Shown here in pieces: positions 17,649 through 27,906 of a DNA stretch of 64,000 bases (positions are counted from its first letter, which is position 1; the number at the start of each line of letters is the position of its first letter). Source of the DNA: Marispirochaeta sp. Its GTDB lineage: Bacteria > Spirochaetota > Spirochaetia > JC444 > Marispirochaetaceae. Below the pieces are notes generated by a model. The model did not search any database and was not told where the DNA came from. It saw only the letters and a list, made by a program, of their open reading frames with translations. A program made the position numbers and the translations under genes. The stretch covers positions 1,984,001 through 2,048,000 of the forward strand of contig NZ_OY764209.1 of assembly GCF_963668165.1 (NCBI RefSeq), given 5' to 3'.

Positions 17649-18787
17649 ATGAGCGGTTTTACATCGACACCTGCGTCAAGAATAACCCTGATCGACTCAA
17701 GCCTTCGAGACGGCGAACAGGCACCCGGGATTGCTTTTTCTTTGGAGGATAAGATCAGTCTTGCCCATGCATTGAACGATTCCGGCGTTGATGAGATTGA
17801 ACTGGGAATCCCCTCAGCTGGAAACAGCGTCGCGAGCCTGGTACGGGCACTTAACGGCCCGGGGTTTACAACCCTTGTATTCTGCCGCGCCCGCATGGAA
17901 GACCTGCGGGCTGCATCGGACTGCGGGGCTGACCGTGTGCATATATCTTTCCCGCTTTCCGATCGTCTGCTTGGCGCCCTGAACATGTCCTATTTTGCTC
18001 TTGTTAAACATGTCTCGCAATTAGGCGAATACTGCAGGGAGCACTTTGATTTTTTTTCCGCCGGTTTGTTTGATGCATCCCGGGCTGGAAATGCGCGTTG
18101 CCTGGATTTTGCCGTTTAGCCGCAGATGCCGGCTTCATGCGCATGCGCTATGCAGATACCCTGGGAAGCATGTTCCCCTGGGAGGTTGAAACTGCAGTTA
18201 CTTGCTTATCCTCTTCCGGTCTTCCCCTGGAATTCCATGCCCACAACGATCTCGGGCTTGCAGGTGCCAACTCCCTGTCTGCTGTCCGGGCGGGGGCTGC
18301 TGCCGTTAGCGGGACTATTCTTGGAATCGGGGAGCGGGCGGGGAACCTGGCTCTGGAGGAGTTCGTCGTGGCGCTCCAGCTTTCCGGATTAGGCCGGTCA
18401 CGGATAAAGCATACTTCCCTGGGCGCATTATGTTCCCTGACTGCCAGACTCAGCGGAAGAGATATTCCCCCGGACAAACCGATTGCCGGCAGTTCGGTTT
18501 ATTCCCATGAATCGGGGATACACGCTGCTGCAATGCTCCGGGACCCGGAGTGCTTCCAGATGATAGACCCGGAAAAACTGGGCTTAGAAAAAGGGAAAAC
18601 TGTTTTTGGGGTAAGTTCCGGTCGTCATGCCCTTGCGGCATGCCTTGAATCCTGGGGAATACATCTTGAAGGTTCCCATATTACCCGGTTTCTCTGCTGG
18701 CTGCGCAGCAAGGCCAGATCTGAAAAACGCTCTTATGACAGTGAAAGTATGGAGTCTCTTTATGAAGAATTTAAACAACAGTCTTGA
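17649..18787 (+). CDS. nifV: Homocitrate synthase (frameshifted)
   Basis: About 379 residues once repaired, the normal NifV length. The first part (17649 to about 18110) has the LeuA/NifV start [19 protein letters not shown] and the strand [16 protein letters not shown]. The rest, in another frame, starts [19 protein letters not shown] and contains the metal-binding HAHNDLGLA, the GIGERAGN loop and the HESGIHA motif. Adding one T to the four at 18107-18110 joins the two. The enzyme condenses acetyl-CoA and 2-oxoglutarate to homocitrate, the organic ligand of FeMo-cofactor. It is judged NifV, not isopropylmalate synthase, from the nif context and short length. The gene overlaps nifA by 26 bases. 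No Shine-Dalgarno is visible. Confidence 0.85.
18107..18110 (+). other. Frameshift site in nifV (T run one short)
   Basis: Four T where five would keep the reading frame (Asp-Phe-Cys-Arg-Leu). Both halves align with the homocitrate synthase family without loss of residues. Confidence 0.75.
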
Positions 18788-20352
18788 ATCCCCGGTTAAC
18801 TGTGTACGCTGTGAAGTACAGTTTAAGGAGATTCTGGAGCTTCTGGATTCACTGAACCGAACTATACAAGATGATGAAGACATCTCTCTTATTCTTCGGG
18901 ATTCTCTTTTGGTTCTATCCCGGCGCAGTGAATTCCTGCGGGGCAGTGTTACGATTCTTGATCGCAGGAGCGGCAGGATCTTCACCAAGGAATCCTTCGG
19001 CTTCAGTTCAGAAGAACAGAACCGCGGCATCTATGTACTGGGGGAGGGCATAACCGGAGAGGTTGTGGAAACGGGTAAACCGATTATGGTGGAACGCATT
19101 TCTGCAGACCCCCGTTTTCTCAACCGTACCGGCGCCCGCCGGAATGTGGGGGAAGAGAATACCTCGTTCCTCTGTGTTCCTGTTAAATCGAACCGTGAAG
19201 TGATTGGGACTCTCAGCATTGACCGGGAGACCGGAGACCTGGAAGAGACCATGCGCGACCTTAAAGTCATTGAGATCGTTGCCTCCATGATAAGTCAGGC
19301 GGTACGCCTGTACCGCGCCCATCATGAGGAACGGCAGGAGCTTATCAGCGAGAACCTGCGTTTGACAGAAGCTCTGGAAGCTTCCCTGCGGCCTAGACAC
19401 ATTATTGGTGAAACCACCAACATGAGGGGACTGTATGCTATGGTCAAACGGGTTGCAAGGACCAATGCCACTGTACTCATTCTGGGGGAAAGCGGCGTTG
19501 GCAAGGAGCTGGTTGCAAGGGCGGTCCATGAAGAGAGTGACCGCAGGGAAAAGCCCTTTATTTCCCTGAACTGTGCTGCCTTGCCGGAGAACATCATAGA
19601 AAGCGAGCTCTTCGGCCATGAACGGGGGGCCTTTACCGGGGCGGTGGCGGAGCGTAAAGGCCGTTTTGAGCTGGCGGAAGGGGGAACAATTTTTCTCGAT
19701 GAGATCGGTGAACTGAGTATGAATATGCAGGCCAAGCTGCTCCGTGTCCTGCAGGAGCGGGAGTTCGAGCGGGTCGGAGGAATGCAGACTCTCAGGGCGG
19801 ATGTTCGAGTACTGGCTGCGACGAACCGGGATCTGGAAGAAGAAGTGCGGCAGACGCGGTTTCGTGAAGATTTATATTACCGCCTCAACATTATTCCCCT
19901 TACCGTTCCTCCTTTTACGGGAACGCAAGGCTGACATCCTTCCCCTGGTCAACCATTTCATCGAGAAATGCAACCGCCGTAACGGTCTTGCAATTCGGCG
20001 TATATCCACTCCCTCTATCGATATGCTGATGGCCTATCATTGGCCGGGTAACGTACGGGAGCTGGAAAACTGCATCGAACGAGCGGCCATTCTTTCGGAG
20101 AACGGAGTAATCCACGGATATCACCTTCCACCCACCCTTCAGGTGGCCGCCCCGGCGGCGCAGGGATCTCCGGAGTCCGGTTCACTGCAGCAGCGCCTGG
20201 ACAGCTTTGAATATGAACTTTTGGTGGATGCCCTCAAGGTCAGCAAGGGAAACCTCTCCAGGGCGGCGGAAATACTGGGCCTGACAAACAGGCAGATCGG
20301 AATTCGCATGCGGAAGTATGTCCTTGATTACCGCGATTTCCGAATTCTCTAA
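18762..20352 (+). CDS. nifA: NifA, sigma-54-dependent nitrogen fixation activator (frameshifted)
   Basis: About 530 residues once repaired. An N-terminal GAF domain (about 30-185; [16 protein letters not shown]) is followed by the AAA+ sigma-54 activator domain with Walker A GESGVGKE, the sigma-54-contacting GAFTGA loop, Walker [12 protein letters not shown] and the arginine-finger region [10 protein letters not shown]. The C-terminal Fis-type HTH ([24 protein letters not shown]) binds DNA. The frame breaks at TTTT 19913-19916; one T fewer gives [13 protein letters not shown]. No inter-domain Cys cluster of the oxygen-sensing NifA type was noticed. Start ATG 18762 has GGAG seven bases upstream and lies inside nifV, so the two share a transcript and NifA may be autoregulated. 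Confidence 0.85.
19913..19916 (+). other. Frameshift site in nifA (T run one too long)
   Basis: Four T where three keep the frame through the conserved PPLRERK segment of the AAA+ domain. Unrepaired, NifA would stop at 19934 without its DNA-binding domain. Confidence 0.8.
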
Positions 20353-20366
20353 ACTCCGGAATAGTG

Positions 20367-20382
20367 TTTACAAACAGGTAAG
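20367..20382. promoter_or_regulatory. Putative upstream activator site 1 for nifH
   Basis: TTTACAAACAGGTAAG, an imperfect inverted repeat nearly identical to the perfect one at 20408-20423; centres are 41 bases apart (about four helical turns). Read from 20365 it is TGT-N10-GTA, close to the classical NifA site TGT-N10-ACA. Confidence 0.5.
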
Positions 20383-20407
20383 AAACCGCCTGCAATCAGG
20401 GAACTTG

Positions 20408-20423
20408 TTTACCAAAAGGTAAA
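20408..20423. promoter_or_regulatory. Putative upstream activator site 2 for nifH
   Basis: TTTACCAAAAGGTAAA, a perfect 6-4-6 palindrome about 105 bases upstream of the sigma-54 promoter, a typical enhancer distance. Read from 20406 it is also TGT-N10-GTA. NifA is the likeliest binder, but this is not proven. Confidence 0.55.
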
Positions 20424-20520
20424 AAATACAATCCATGCAAAACACCTCATTCTCAGGAGAGCAAGTTGTAACTCTCTTCGGTAAAAGAACTTATAAGAAG
20501 TTTTAGCTTTTTCAAACTCC

Positions 20521-20537
20521 TGGCATGCTGCTTGCAT
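20521..20537 (+). promoter_or_regulatory. Sigma-54 promoter of the nifH operon
   Basis: TGGCATGCTGCTTGCAT has GG at 20522-20523 and GC at 20534-20535 with ten bases between, a near-perfect -24/-12 element. It lies 53 bases before the nifH start, with two palindromic activator-like sites upstream. Confidence 0.85.
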
Positions 20538-20559
20538 AATACGCCTTGTTCCCGGATAA

Positions 20560-21414
<855 letters not shown>

Positions 21415-21439
21415 GACGCGATTTTAAGGAGAGTAAATA

Positions 21440-21772
21440 ATGGCCCAGATTTTAGTGAGATCAATTGTCCGGCCGGAAAAGTCCCAGGACGTTATCGACG
21501 CGCTCCTCGATGCCGGATACCCGGCGGTTACCAAGGTGAGTGTCGCCGGCCGGGGACAGCAGCGGGGGCTGAAGGTAGGGGAGGTTACTTACGACGAGCT
21601 TCCGAAGGAGATGCTCATGACGGTTGTTCCGGAATCCGAGAAGGACCTGGTGTTACGGACTGTTATGGAAAACGCCAGGACCGGTGAACGGGGGGCCTGC
21701 GGAGACGGTAAGATCTTTGTCTCCCCGGTGGAGCAGATCTACACAATCAGTTCGGGATTTCTCGAAGAGTAA
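21440..21772 (+). CDS. nifI1: PII-like nitrogenase regulator NifI1
   Basis: 110 residues of the GlnB superfamily with the NifI1 signature: VSVAGRGQQRGLKVGEVTYDELPKEMLM covers the T-loop, which lacks the uridylylated Tyr of GlnB, and RTGERGACGDGKIFVSPV is the C-terminal ligand loop. In methanogens NifI1 and NifI2 form a complex that binds NifDK and blocks it when nitrogen is plentiful, the block being relieved by 2-oxoglutarate. The same post-translational switch is expected here. AAGGAGAG precedes the ATG; 25 bases after nifH. Confidence 0.93.
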   Translation: MAQILVRSIVRPEKSQDVIDALLDAGYPAVTKVSVAGRGQQRGLKVGEVTYDELPKEMLMTVVPESEKDLVLRTVMENARTGERGACGDGKIFVSPVEQIYTISSGFLEE

Positions 21773-21784
21773 GGAGAAATGCAG

Positions 21785-22159
21785 ATGAAAGAGGTTATGG
21801 CTGTCATCAGGATGAACATGATGAACAAGACCAAGGAGGCCCTGAGTAATGCCGGGTTCTCCTCTTTTACCGCAACCGGAAGAGTCCTCGGCCGCGGCAA
21901 GGGGCTTGTGGATTACCGGATGATGAAAGGTGCTGAAGAAGGGGTGCCTGAGGCCCTGGCAAGTCTTGGCGAAGGGCCGCGGATGATTCCCAAGCGGATT
22001 ATTACTCTGGTGGTACCGGAAGAAAAGGCCAGACTGGCTGCAGATACGATTATCAGTGTCAATAAAACCGGCAAACCGGGAGACGGGAAGATTTTTATTC
22101 TTCCTGTTCTTGATGCCATGCGGGTGAGAACAGGCGAGACGGGTCTCAAGATTCTCTGA
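21785..22159 (+). CDS. nifI2: PII-like nitrogenase regulator NifI2
   Basis: 124 residues, GlnB superfamily. The long T-loop (GRGKGLVDYRMMKGAEEGVPEALASLGEGPRMIPKR) and the NKTGKPGDGKIFILPV segment are typical of NifI2, the partner of NifI1 in inhibiting NifDK. Two ATGs are possible: 21779 lies only two bases after AGGAG, while 21785 has an eight-base spacing and starts at the conserved MKEV, so 21785 is preferred. It is 12 bases downstream of nifI1. Confidence 0.92.
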   Translation: MKEVMAVIRMNMMNKTKEALSNAGFSSFTATGRVLGRGKGLVDYRMMKGAEEGVPEALASLGEGPRMIPKRIITLVVPEEKARLAADTIISVNKTGKPGDGKIFILPVLDAMRVRTGETGLKIL

Positions 22160-22201
22160 ATCGGGAGGCAGAAGCATATCGACTTCAAGGAGCACAGGCT
22201 C

Positions 22202-23830
22202 ATGTCAGATTATGATTTTGATCATGCGGTGTTTACCGAATCGGTAACCGCAAAATATCCGCCCAAGATAGCGCGGAAACGGAAGAAAGCGATTGTTGTT
22301 AATGATCCGAACCTTATTCCTGAGGTGCAGGCTAACGTTAGGACCATCCCCGGAATAATTACCCAGCGGGGATGTTCCTACGCTGGCTGCAAGGGGGTTG
22401 TTCTCGGCCCGACACGGGATATCGTCAATATAACCCACGGTCCCATAGGCTGCGGGTTCTATTCCTGGCTGACCCGGCGCAACCAGACCTCACCGGAAAA
22501 GCCGGATGACCCCAATTACATGACCTACTGCTTTTCCACAGACATGCAGGATTCAAATATTGTTTTCGGCGGGGAAAAGCTGCTGCGTCAGGCGATTCAG
22601 GAGGCCTATGATCTTTTTCATCCCGGGGCTATCGCAGTATTCGCCACCTGTCCGGTGGGTCTGATAGGGGATGATATTCACACGGTTGCCCGGGAGATGA
22701 AGGAAAAGTTCGGGGACTGCAACGTATTCGCCTTTTCCTGCGAAGGGTACAAAGGCGTCAGCCAGTCCGCCGGACATCACATCGCCAACAACCAGCTCTT
22801 TCGGCATCTGGTGGGTAACGACAATACTCCGCTGGATGGAAAGTTCGTTATCAATCTGCTGGGAGAGTACAATATCGGAGGCGACGCCTTTGTTCTGGAG
22901 GATCTTTTTGAGCGCTGCGGGATCACCCTGAACGCCACCTTTTCCGGCAATTCCACCATAGCCCGGTTCGAGCGCAGTCATATGGCGGATCTGAACGCGA
23001 TCATGTGCCACAGGTCCATCAACTATGTGGCGGAAATGATGGAGGAGAAGTTCGGTATTCCCTGGATCAAGGTCAACTTCATAGGAGCCGAAGCCAGTGC
23101 TAAATCCCTGCGGAAGATCGGCGAGTATTTCGGTGATTCTGAACTGTCTGCCAGGATAGAAGAGGTAATAACCGAAGAGATGGAGGCTATAGAACCGATC
23201 AGGGATTCTATTCGTCTGAAGAACCAGGGCAAAAGGGCCATGCTATTTGTCGGAGGATCCAGAGCTCACCATTACCAGGACCTTTTCCGGGAGATAGGCA
23301 TGGAGACCATTGCTGCCGGCTACGAGTTTGCCCACCGGGACGATTACGAAGGTCGCAGGGTTCTTCCCTCAATCAAGGTGGACGCTGACTCCCGCAATAT
23401 CGAGGAACTCAAGGTGGAGAAGGACCCGGAACGGTACCGTCCCCGGAAAACCGCCGAGGAGATGGCTGTGCTGCGGGAAAAGGGTTTCGATTTCAAGGAT
23501 TACGAGGGGATGATGTCCGATATGGAATCAGGAAGTCTGGTTATAGACGATATCAGCCATTTCGAGATGGAAAAAGCCATTGAGTACTACAAGCCTGCGG
23601 TGTTCTGCGCAGGAATAAAAGAGAAGTATGCGGTCCAGAAGATGGGTGTGCCCATGAAGCAGCTGCACAGCTACGATTACGGCGGTCCCTACGCGGGGTT
23701 CTCCGGGGCCGTCAATTTCTTCAGGGACATTGACCGTATAATCAACAGTCGTGTCTGGGGCCTTATAGGTGCGCCCTGGGAGAAGGACCCTTCCCTGCGG
23801 GCGGCCTACCACACCTACACGGAGGAGTAA
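22202..23830 (+). CDS. nifD: Nitrogenase molybdenum-iron protein alpha chain
   Basis: 542 residues. P-cluster ligands are C58 (RGCSYAGC), C84 (GPIGCGF) and the Cys of ATCPVGLIGDD. FeMo-cofactor is held by the Cys of IMCHRSINY and the His of KQLHSYDYGGPYAGF. The SQSAGHHIANN segment keeps the Gln and His equivalents of residues 191 and 195 of the Azotobacter protein, needed for homocitrate contact and N2 reduction. An extra stretch around residues 390-440 explains the length and is usual in the anaerobe type. No anfG/vnfG gene follows, which supports a molybdenum enzyme. GGAG lies about ten bases before the ATG. Confidence 0.97.
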   Translation: MSDYDFDHAVFTESVTAKYPPKIARKRKKAIVVNDPNLIPEVQANVRTIPGIITQRGCSYAGCKGVVLGPTRDIVNITHGPIGCGFYSWLTRRNQTSPEKPDDPNYMTYCFSTDMQDSNIVFGGEKLLRQAIQEAYDLFHPGAIAVFATCPVGLIGDDIHTVAREMKEKFGDCNVFAFSCEGYKGVSQSAGHHIANNQLFRHLVGNDNTPLDGKFVINLLGEYNIGGDAFVLEDLFERCGITLNATFSGNSTIARFERSHMADLNAIMCHRSINYVAEMMEEKFGIPWIKVNFIGAEASAKSLRKIGEYFGDSELSARIEEVITEEMEAIEPIRDSIRLKNQGKRAMLFVGGSRAHHYQDLFREIGMETIAAGYEFAHRDDYEGRRVLPSIKVDADSRNIEELKVEKDPERYRPRKTAEEMAVLREKGFDFKDYEGMMSDMESGSLVIDDISHFEMEKAIEYYKPAVFCAGIKEKYAVQKMGVPMKQLHSYDYGGPYAGFSGAVNFFRDIDRIINSRVWGLIGAPWEKDPSLRAAYHTYTEE

Positions 23831-23833
23831 AAG

Positions 23834-25210
23834 ATGTTATTGCGACATACACCGACAGATATTGTACAGCGCGAGGCCCTGACCATCAATCCGGCCAAGA
23901 CATGCCAGCCCATAGGGGCTATGTACGCGGCCCTGGGGGTACACGGATGTCTTCCTCACAGTCACGGGTCCCAGGGCTGCTGCGCCTATCACCGCTCAAC
24001 CCTGACCCGGCATTACAAGGAACCGATCATGGCCGGCACCAGCTCCTTTACCGAAGGCTCTTCGGTCTTCGGCGGGCAGGCGAATCTGCTGACAGCCCTG
24101 AACACCCTGTTCACTGTCTATAATCCGGATATTGTTGCGGTGCATTCGACCTGCCTTTCCGAGACCATCGGGGATGATCTGCCGCAGATTATCAAGAAGG
24201 CGGTAGACGATGGCAAGGTTCCGGAAGGCAGGAAGGTTATCTATGCCAACACGCCGTCCTATGTGGGCTCCCATGTAACGGGTTTTTCAAACATGGTCGC
24301 CGGCATTGTGCGGGGTTTTGCGGAGGATGCCGAGGAGAAGCTGAACCAGATAAATGTAATTCCGGGATGGGTTGAGCCCTCGGACATGCGGGAGATAAAG
24401 CGGCTTTTACGGGAGATGCGGGTTCCCGCAATAGTTTTTCCCGACACCTCGGATGTTCTGGATGCTCCAATGACGGGCAGGCATGAGATGTACCCCCGGG
24501 GTGGCACGACCCAGGAGGAACTTGTGTCCACGGGAGCGAGCTTTGTGACTCTGGCTCTGGGGAGCTTCGCTTCGGAAACCGGTGCCCGGGAACTGAAAAA
24601 GCAGTGCCGTATTCCCTGCGAAGTGTTGGACCTTCCTATTGGAATCCGGGCTACGGACCGTTTCTTGCTGCGGGTTTCAGAGTTGACGGGACACCAGGTC
24701 CCTGAGGTCCTGAGTCTGGAACGGGGGCGGGCAGTGGATATTCTTACGGATATGGAACAGTACCTTACGGGGAAAAAGGTTGCTCTCTTCGGGGATCCGG
24801 ATCAGCTGGTATCCATAACGGAATTCCTGACGGATATCGGTATGAAACCGGTGCACGTTATAAGCGGGACCTCCGGCAAGGTTTTTCCGGAACGTATCAG
24901 AGAGATCCTGGGATCCGACGAAGTGAATGTACATAATGGTCCACGGGCGGACATGTTCCTGCTGCATCAGCTGATAAAAAATGAACCGGTGGACCTTCTA
25001 ATAGGAAACACCTACGGGAAATACATCGCCCGTGACGAGGACATTCCCTTTGTGCGCATGGGCTTCCCGATTCTGGATCGCATTGGACACAGCTATATGC
25101 CCTGTGTGGGGTATATGGGGGCCATACGGCTCATGGAACGGATATTAAACGTCATTATGGACCGGCAGGACCGGGACGCTCCCGAGGAGCGTTTCGAACT
25201 GGTCATGTAA
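23834..25210 (+). CDS. nifK: Nitrogenase molybdenum-iron protein beta chain
   Basis: 458 residues, lacking the ~50-residue N-terminal extension of proteobacterial NifK, as in the clostridial/anaerobe type. P-cluster ligands are C24 (AKTCQPIGA), the Cys of GSQGCCAYHR and the Cys of HSTCLSETIGDD. The C-terminal FPILDRIGHSYMPCVGYMGA region is typical. It forms the alpha2-beta2 tetramer with NifD, which passes electrons from NifH through the P-cluster to FeMo-cofactor. It begins four bases after nifD. Confidence 0.97.
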   Translation: MLLRHTPTDIVQREALTINPAKTCQPIGAMYAALGVHGCLPHSHGSQGCCAYHRSTLTRHYKEPIMAGTSSFTEGSSVFGGQANLLTALNTLFTVYNPDIVAVHSTCLSETIGDDLPQIIKKAVDDGKVPEGRKVIYANTPSYVGSHVTGFSNMVAGIVRGFAEDAEEKLNQINVIPGWVEPSDMREIKRLLREMRVPAIVFPDTSDVLDAPMTGRHEMYPRGGTTQEELVSTGASFVTLALGSFASETGARELKKQCRIPCEVLDLPIGIRATDRFLLRVSELTGHQVPEVLSLERGRAVDILTDMEQYLTGKKVALFGDPDQLVSITEFLTDIGMKPVHVISGTSGKVFPERIREILGSDEVNVHNGPRADMFLLHQLIKNEPVDLLIGNTYGKYIARDEDIPFVRMGFPILDRIGHSYMPCVGYMGAIRLMERILNVIMDRQDRDAPEERFELVM

Positions 25211-25232
25211 CGAGAACCAGAAGGAGAGAGAT

Positions 25233-26610
25233 ATGGGTACAATCCGGAGTTTGCAGGGAGACACCCTGCTGAGGGAACGGGAACGTCAGGTACTTACCGT
25301 CGGGAAGGACAGTCACGCCCTGCGCTGTGAAGCCCCTTCCACCGCCGGCGCAGTAAGTCAGCGTGCCTGCGTCTTCTGCGGCTCCCGGGTTGTTCTCTAT
25401 CCCATAGCCGACGCCCTGCACCTTATCCACGGGCCTGTTGGGTGCGCTGCCTACACCTGGGATATCCGGGGAGCCCTCAGCTCGGGACCGGAGCTGCATC
25501 GCCTGAGTTTTTGCACGGACCTGCGGGAAAAGGATGTGGTATTCGGCGGTACCGGGAAACTTGAAAACACACTGCATGAACTGGTGTCCCGCTATCGCCC
25601 AAAGGCTGCCTTTGTCTATGCCACCTGCATTGTGGGAATCATCGGGGACGACGTAGACGCGGTATGCCGAAAGGCGGAGATGAGCCTTGGTCTTCCGGTA
25701 ATCCCCGTTCATTCTGAAGGGTTTAAGGGAACGAAGAAAGACGGATACCGGGCGGCCTGTGCCGCCCTGGAGCGCATTGTGGGAAGCGTTGTATCCGCAG
25801 ATCTACCGGAAAAAGAAGCAGCCGTGAATATCCTGGGGGAGTTCAATCTGGCTGGAGAGTCCTGGATTATTCGGGAATACTACCGGCGCATGGGGATCAA
25901 GGTTGTCTCGGTAATGACCGGCGACGGTCGGGTTGATGATATAGCCCGGGCCCACGAAGCCGGACTGAACCTGGTCCAGTGCTCCGGCTCTCTGACGCCC
26001 CTGGCTCAGGCCATGGAAGAGAAGTACGGCATCCCCTTCAAGCGGGTCTCTTATTTCGGCCTTGAAGACACCGCCGGAGCTCTCTACGAGGCAGCGGATT
26101 TCTTCGGCGATCCGGAGATCCGTCACAGGACCGAAGAACTTGTTCACGATGAGGTCCTCCGGGCGGAATCGGAACTTGCCGGGTATCGGGACCTGCTTGC
26201 AGGTAAACGGGCGGCCATATATGTGGGGGGGGGCCTTCAAGGCCTTTTCCCTGATCAAGCTGCTGCGCAGACTGGGGATGGATGTGGTTCTTGCGGGGAG
26301 CCAGACAGGCGGCCCCGAGGACTATGCACGTCTTGCCGCCATGTGCCCTCCGGGTACGGTAATCGTGGACGATTCAAACCCGCTGGAGCTCTGCAGGTTT
26401 CTGCTGGAGCTCGACGCTGATCTGCTGATCGGCGGGGTCAAGGAGCGTCCCCTGGCCTATAAGCTGGGTATCGGTTTCTGCGATCATAACCATGAACGCA
26501 AGATCCCCCTGGCGGGATTCATCGGGGCGGTCAATTTTGCCAGGGAAGTGGTAAATACTGTCAATTCGCCTGTCTGGCGCTTCATACGTCCAAGAGGAGG
26601 ACATGCATGA
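25233..26610 (+). CDS. nifE: FeMo-cofactor assembly scaffold NifE (frameshifted)
   Basis: About 458 residues once repaired. The first frame carries the cluster Cys of SQRACVFCGS, HGPVGCAAYTWDIRG and ATCIVGIIGDD and continues to KRAAIYVGG. The second frame takes up AFKAFSLIKLLRRLGMDVVLAGSQTG to the end (GFIGAVNFAREVVNTVNSPVW). The break is at nine G (26225-26233); eight G joins the two exactly. NifE with NifN forms the scaffold on which the NifB product becomes FeMo-cofactor. AAGGAGAGAGAT precedes the ATG. The stop overlaps the nifN start. Confidence 0.88.
26225..26233 (+). other. Frameshift site in nifE, poly-G tract of nine
   Basis: One G too many for the frame (V-G-G-A-F-K). Everything on both sides matches NifE without gaps. 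Probably an assembly indel; a slippage tract cannot be excluded. Confidence 0.8.
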
Positions 26611-27887
26611 CGGTAAATCCTTGTCGGCTCTGCGCGCCTCTGGGGGCTGTACTCGTATTCAAAGGCTTTCGCGGCATGATGCCTTTGCTCCACGGTTCCC
26701 AGGGCTGCGCCACCTACATTCGGCGTTACTTGATCAGCCATTTCCGCGAACCCGTTGACGTCGCATCGTCCAGTTTTACCGAGGAGACCGCCATCTTCGG
26801 CGGGGAAGCACAGCTGCTGAAGGCCCTGAAGAACGTGAAAGCCCGCTATAACCCCGCGGCGGTGGGAATCGCGTCCACCTGTCTCTCGGAAACCATTGGT
26901 GATGATGTAGAGCTTTTTATAAAGGAACTGGAAAAGGAAGCTTTGCCCCTGGTTACCGTTTCTACTCCCAGTTACCGCGGTTCCCACGCCGAAGGTTTTC
27001 GCGATACCGCAGCGGCGGTACTGAAGCGCTTTCTCGGCATTACCGGGGAAGGCGGGGGACGTCGTGTACTTCTGCTGCCGGGGATTCTCAGTCCTGCTGA
27101 CCTCCGGCATCTGAAGGAGCTGACTCGGTCCTTCGGTCTCGAACCGGTCCTCGCGCCGGACTATTCGGATACCCTGGATGGAGGAAACTGGGATACCTAC
27201 CATGCACTGTCTCCCGGGGGTACCTCTCTCAAGATCCTGGGATCCATGGAGAGGAGGGACTCCTGGATTTCCTTTTCTGCCGGCGGCGAGCTGACACCGG
27301 CAGGGAGAATTGCCGGCAATGTGATGGGCGAAAAAGGATATTCCCTGGGCTATCCAACAGGAGTCGAAGCCATGGACGCATTTATTGCTGCCCTGCGGGA
27401 TATAGCGGATACCGCGGTACCCGGGGAAATAGAAAGTGAACGCTCCCGGATGCTGGACAGTTATGCCGACTTCCACAAGTACCTTGCCGGTCTCAGGATT
27501 GCCGTCATTGCGGACCGGGATCTTGCTGACGGGATACTGCGGTTTCTTGGGGAGACTGGAGCCTCTGTCAGTTTTGCGGCGGCCCCGGATTCTCTTCCGG
27601 AGTATAAGGATGTGCCCGCATACGGAGAAGTCGACTATGACCGTATAGACTTGCTGCTGGAGGCTCATCCGACGGATCTGATATTGGGATCGAGCAAGGC
27701 TTATCCCCTTGTCCGCGGGAAGAATATACCACTGGTCCGTATCGGGTTTCCTGTTCATGATCGGGTAGGAGGTGCACGCATTCTGCATGTTGGCTACCGA
27801 GGTTCTCACCAGCTGCTGGACCGCATTGTCAATGCTCTGCTGGAACACCGTCAGACGGAGTCCCCTGTTGGCTATGCGTATCAGTAA
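26607..27887 (+). CDS. nifN: FeMo-cofactor assembly scaffold NifN
   Basis: 426 residues, NifK-like. MTVNPCRLCAPLGAVLVFKGF is the conserved start, GSQGCATYIRRYL and ASTCLSETIGDDVE are the P-cluster-like regions, and the C-terminal IGFPVHDRVGGARILHVGYRG is typical of NifN. It pairs with NifE as the cofactor scaffold. The ATG at 26607 overlaps the nifE stop; AGAGGAGG lies upstream. A 617-residue open frame on the opposite strand here is a shadow. Confidence 0.92.
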   Translation: MTVNPCRLCAPLGAVLVFKGFRGMMPLLHGSQGCATYIRRYLISHFREPVDVASSSFTEETAIFGGEAQLLKALKNVKARYNPAAVGIASTCLSETIGDDVELFIKELEKEALPLVTVSTPSYRGSHAEGFRDTAAAVLKRFLGITGEGGGRRVLLLPGILSPADLRHLKELTRSFGLEPVLAPDYSDTLDGGNWDTYHALSPGGTSLKILGSMERRDSWISFSAGGELTPAGRIAGNVMGEKGYSLGYPTGVEAMDAFIAALRDIADTAVPGEIESERSRMLDSYADFHKYLAGLRIAVIADRDLADGILRFLGETGASVSFAAAPDSLPEYKDVPAYGEVDYDRIDLLLEAHPTDLILGSSKAYPLVRGKNIPLVRIGFPVHDRVGGARILHVGYRGSHQLLDRIVNALLEHRQTESPVGYAYQ

Positions 27888-27906
27888 AACCTTTAAGGAG
27901 AAATCC

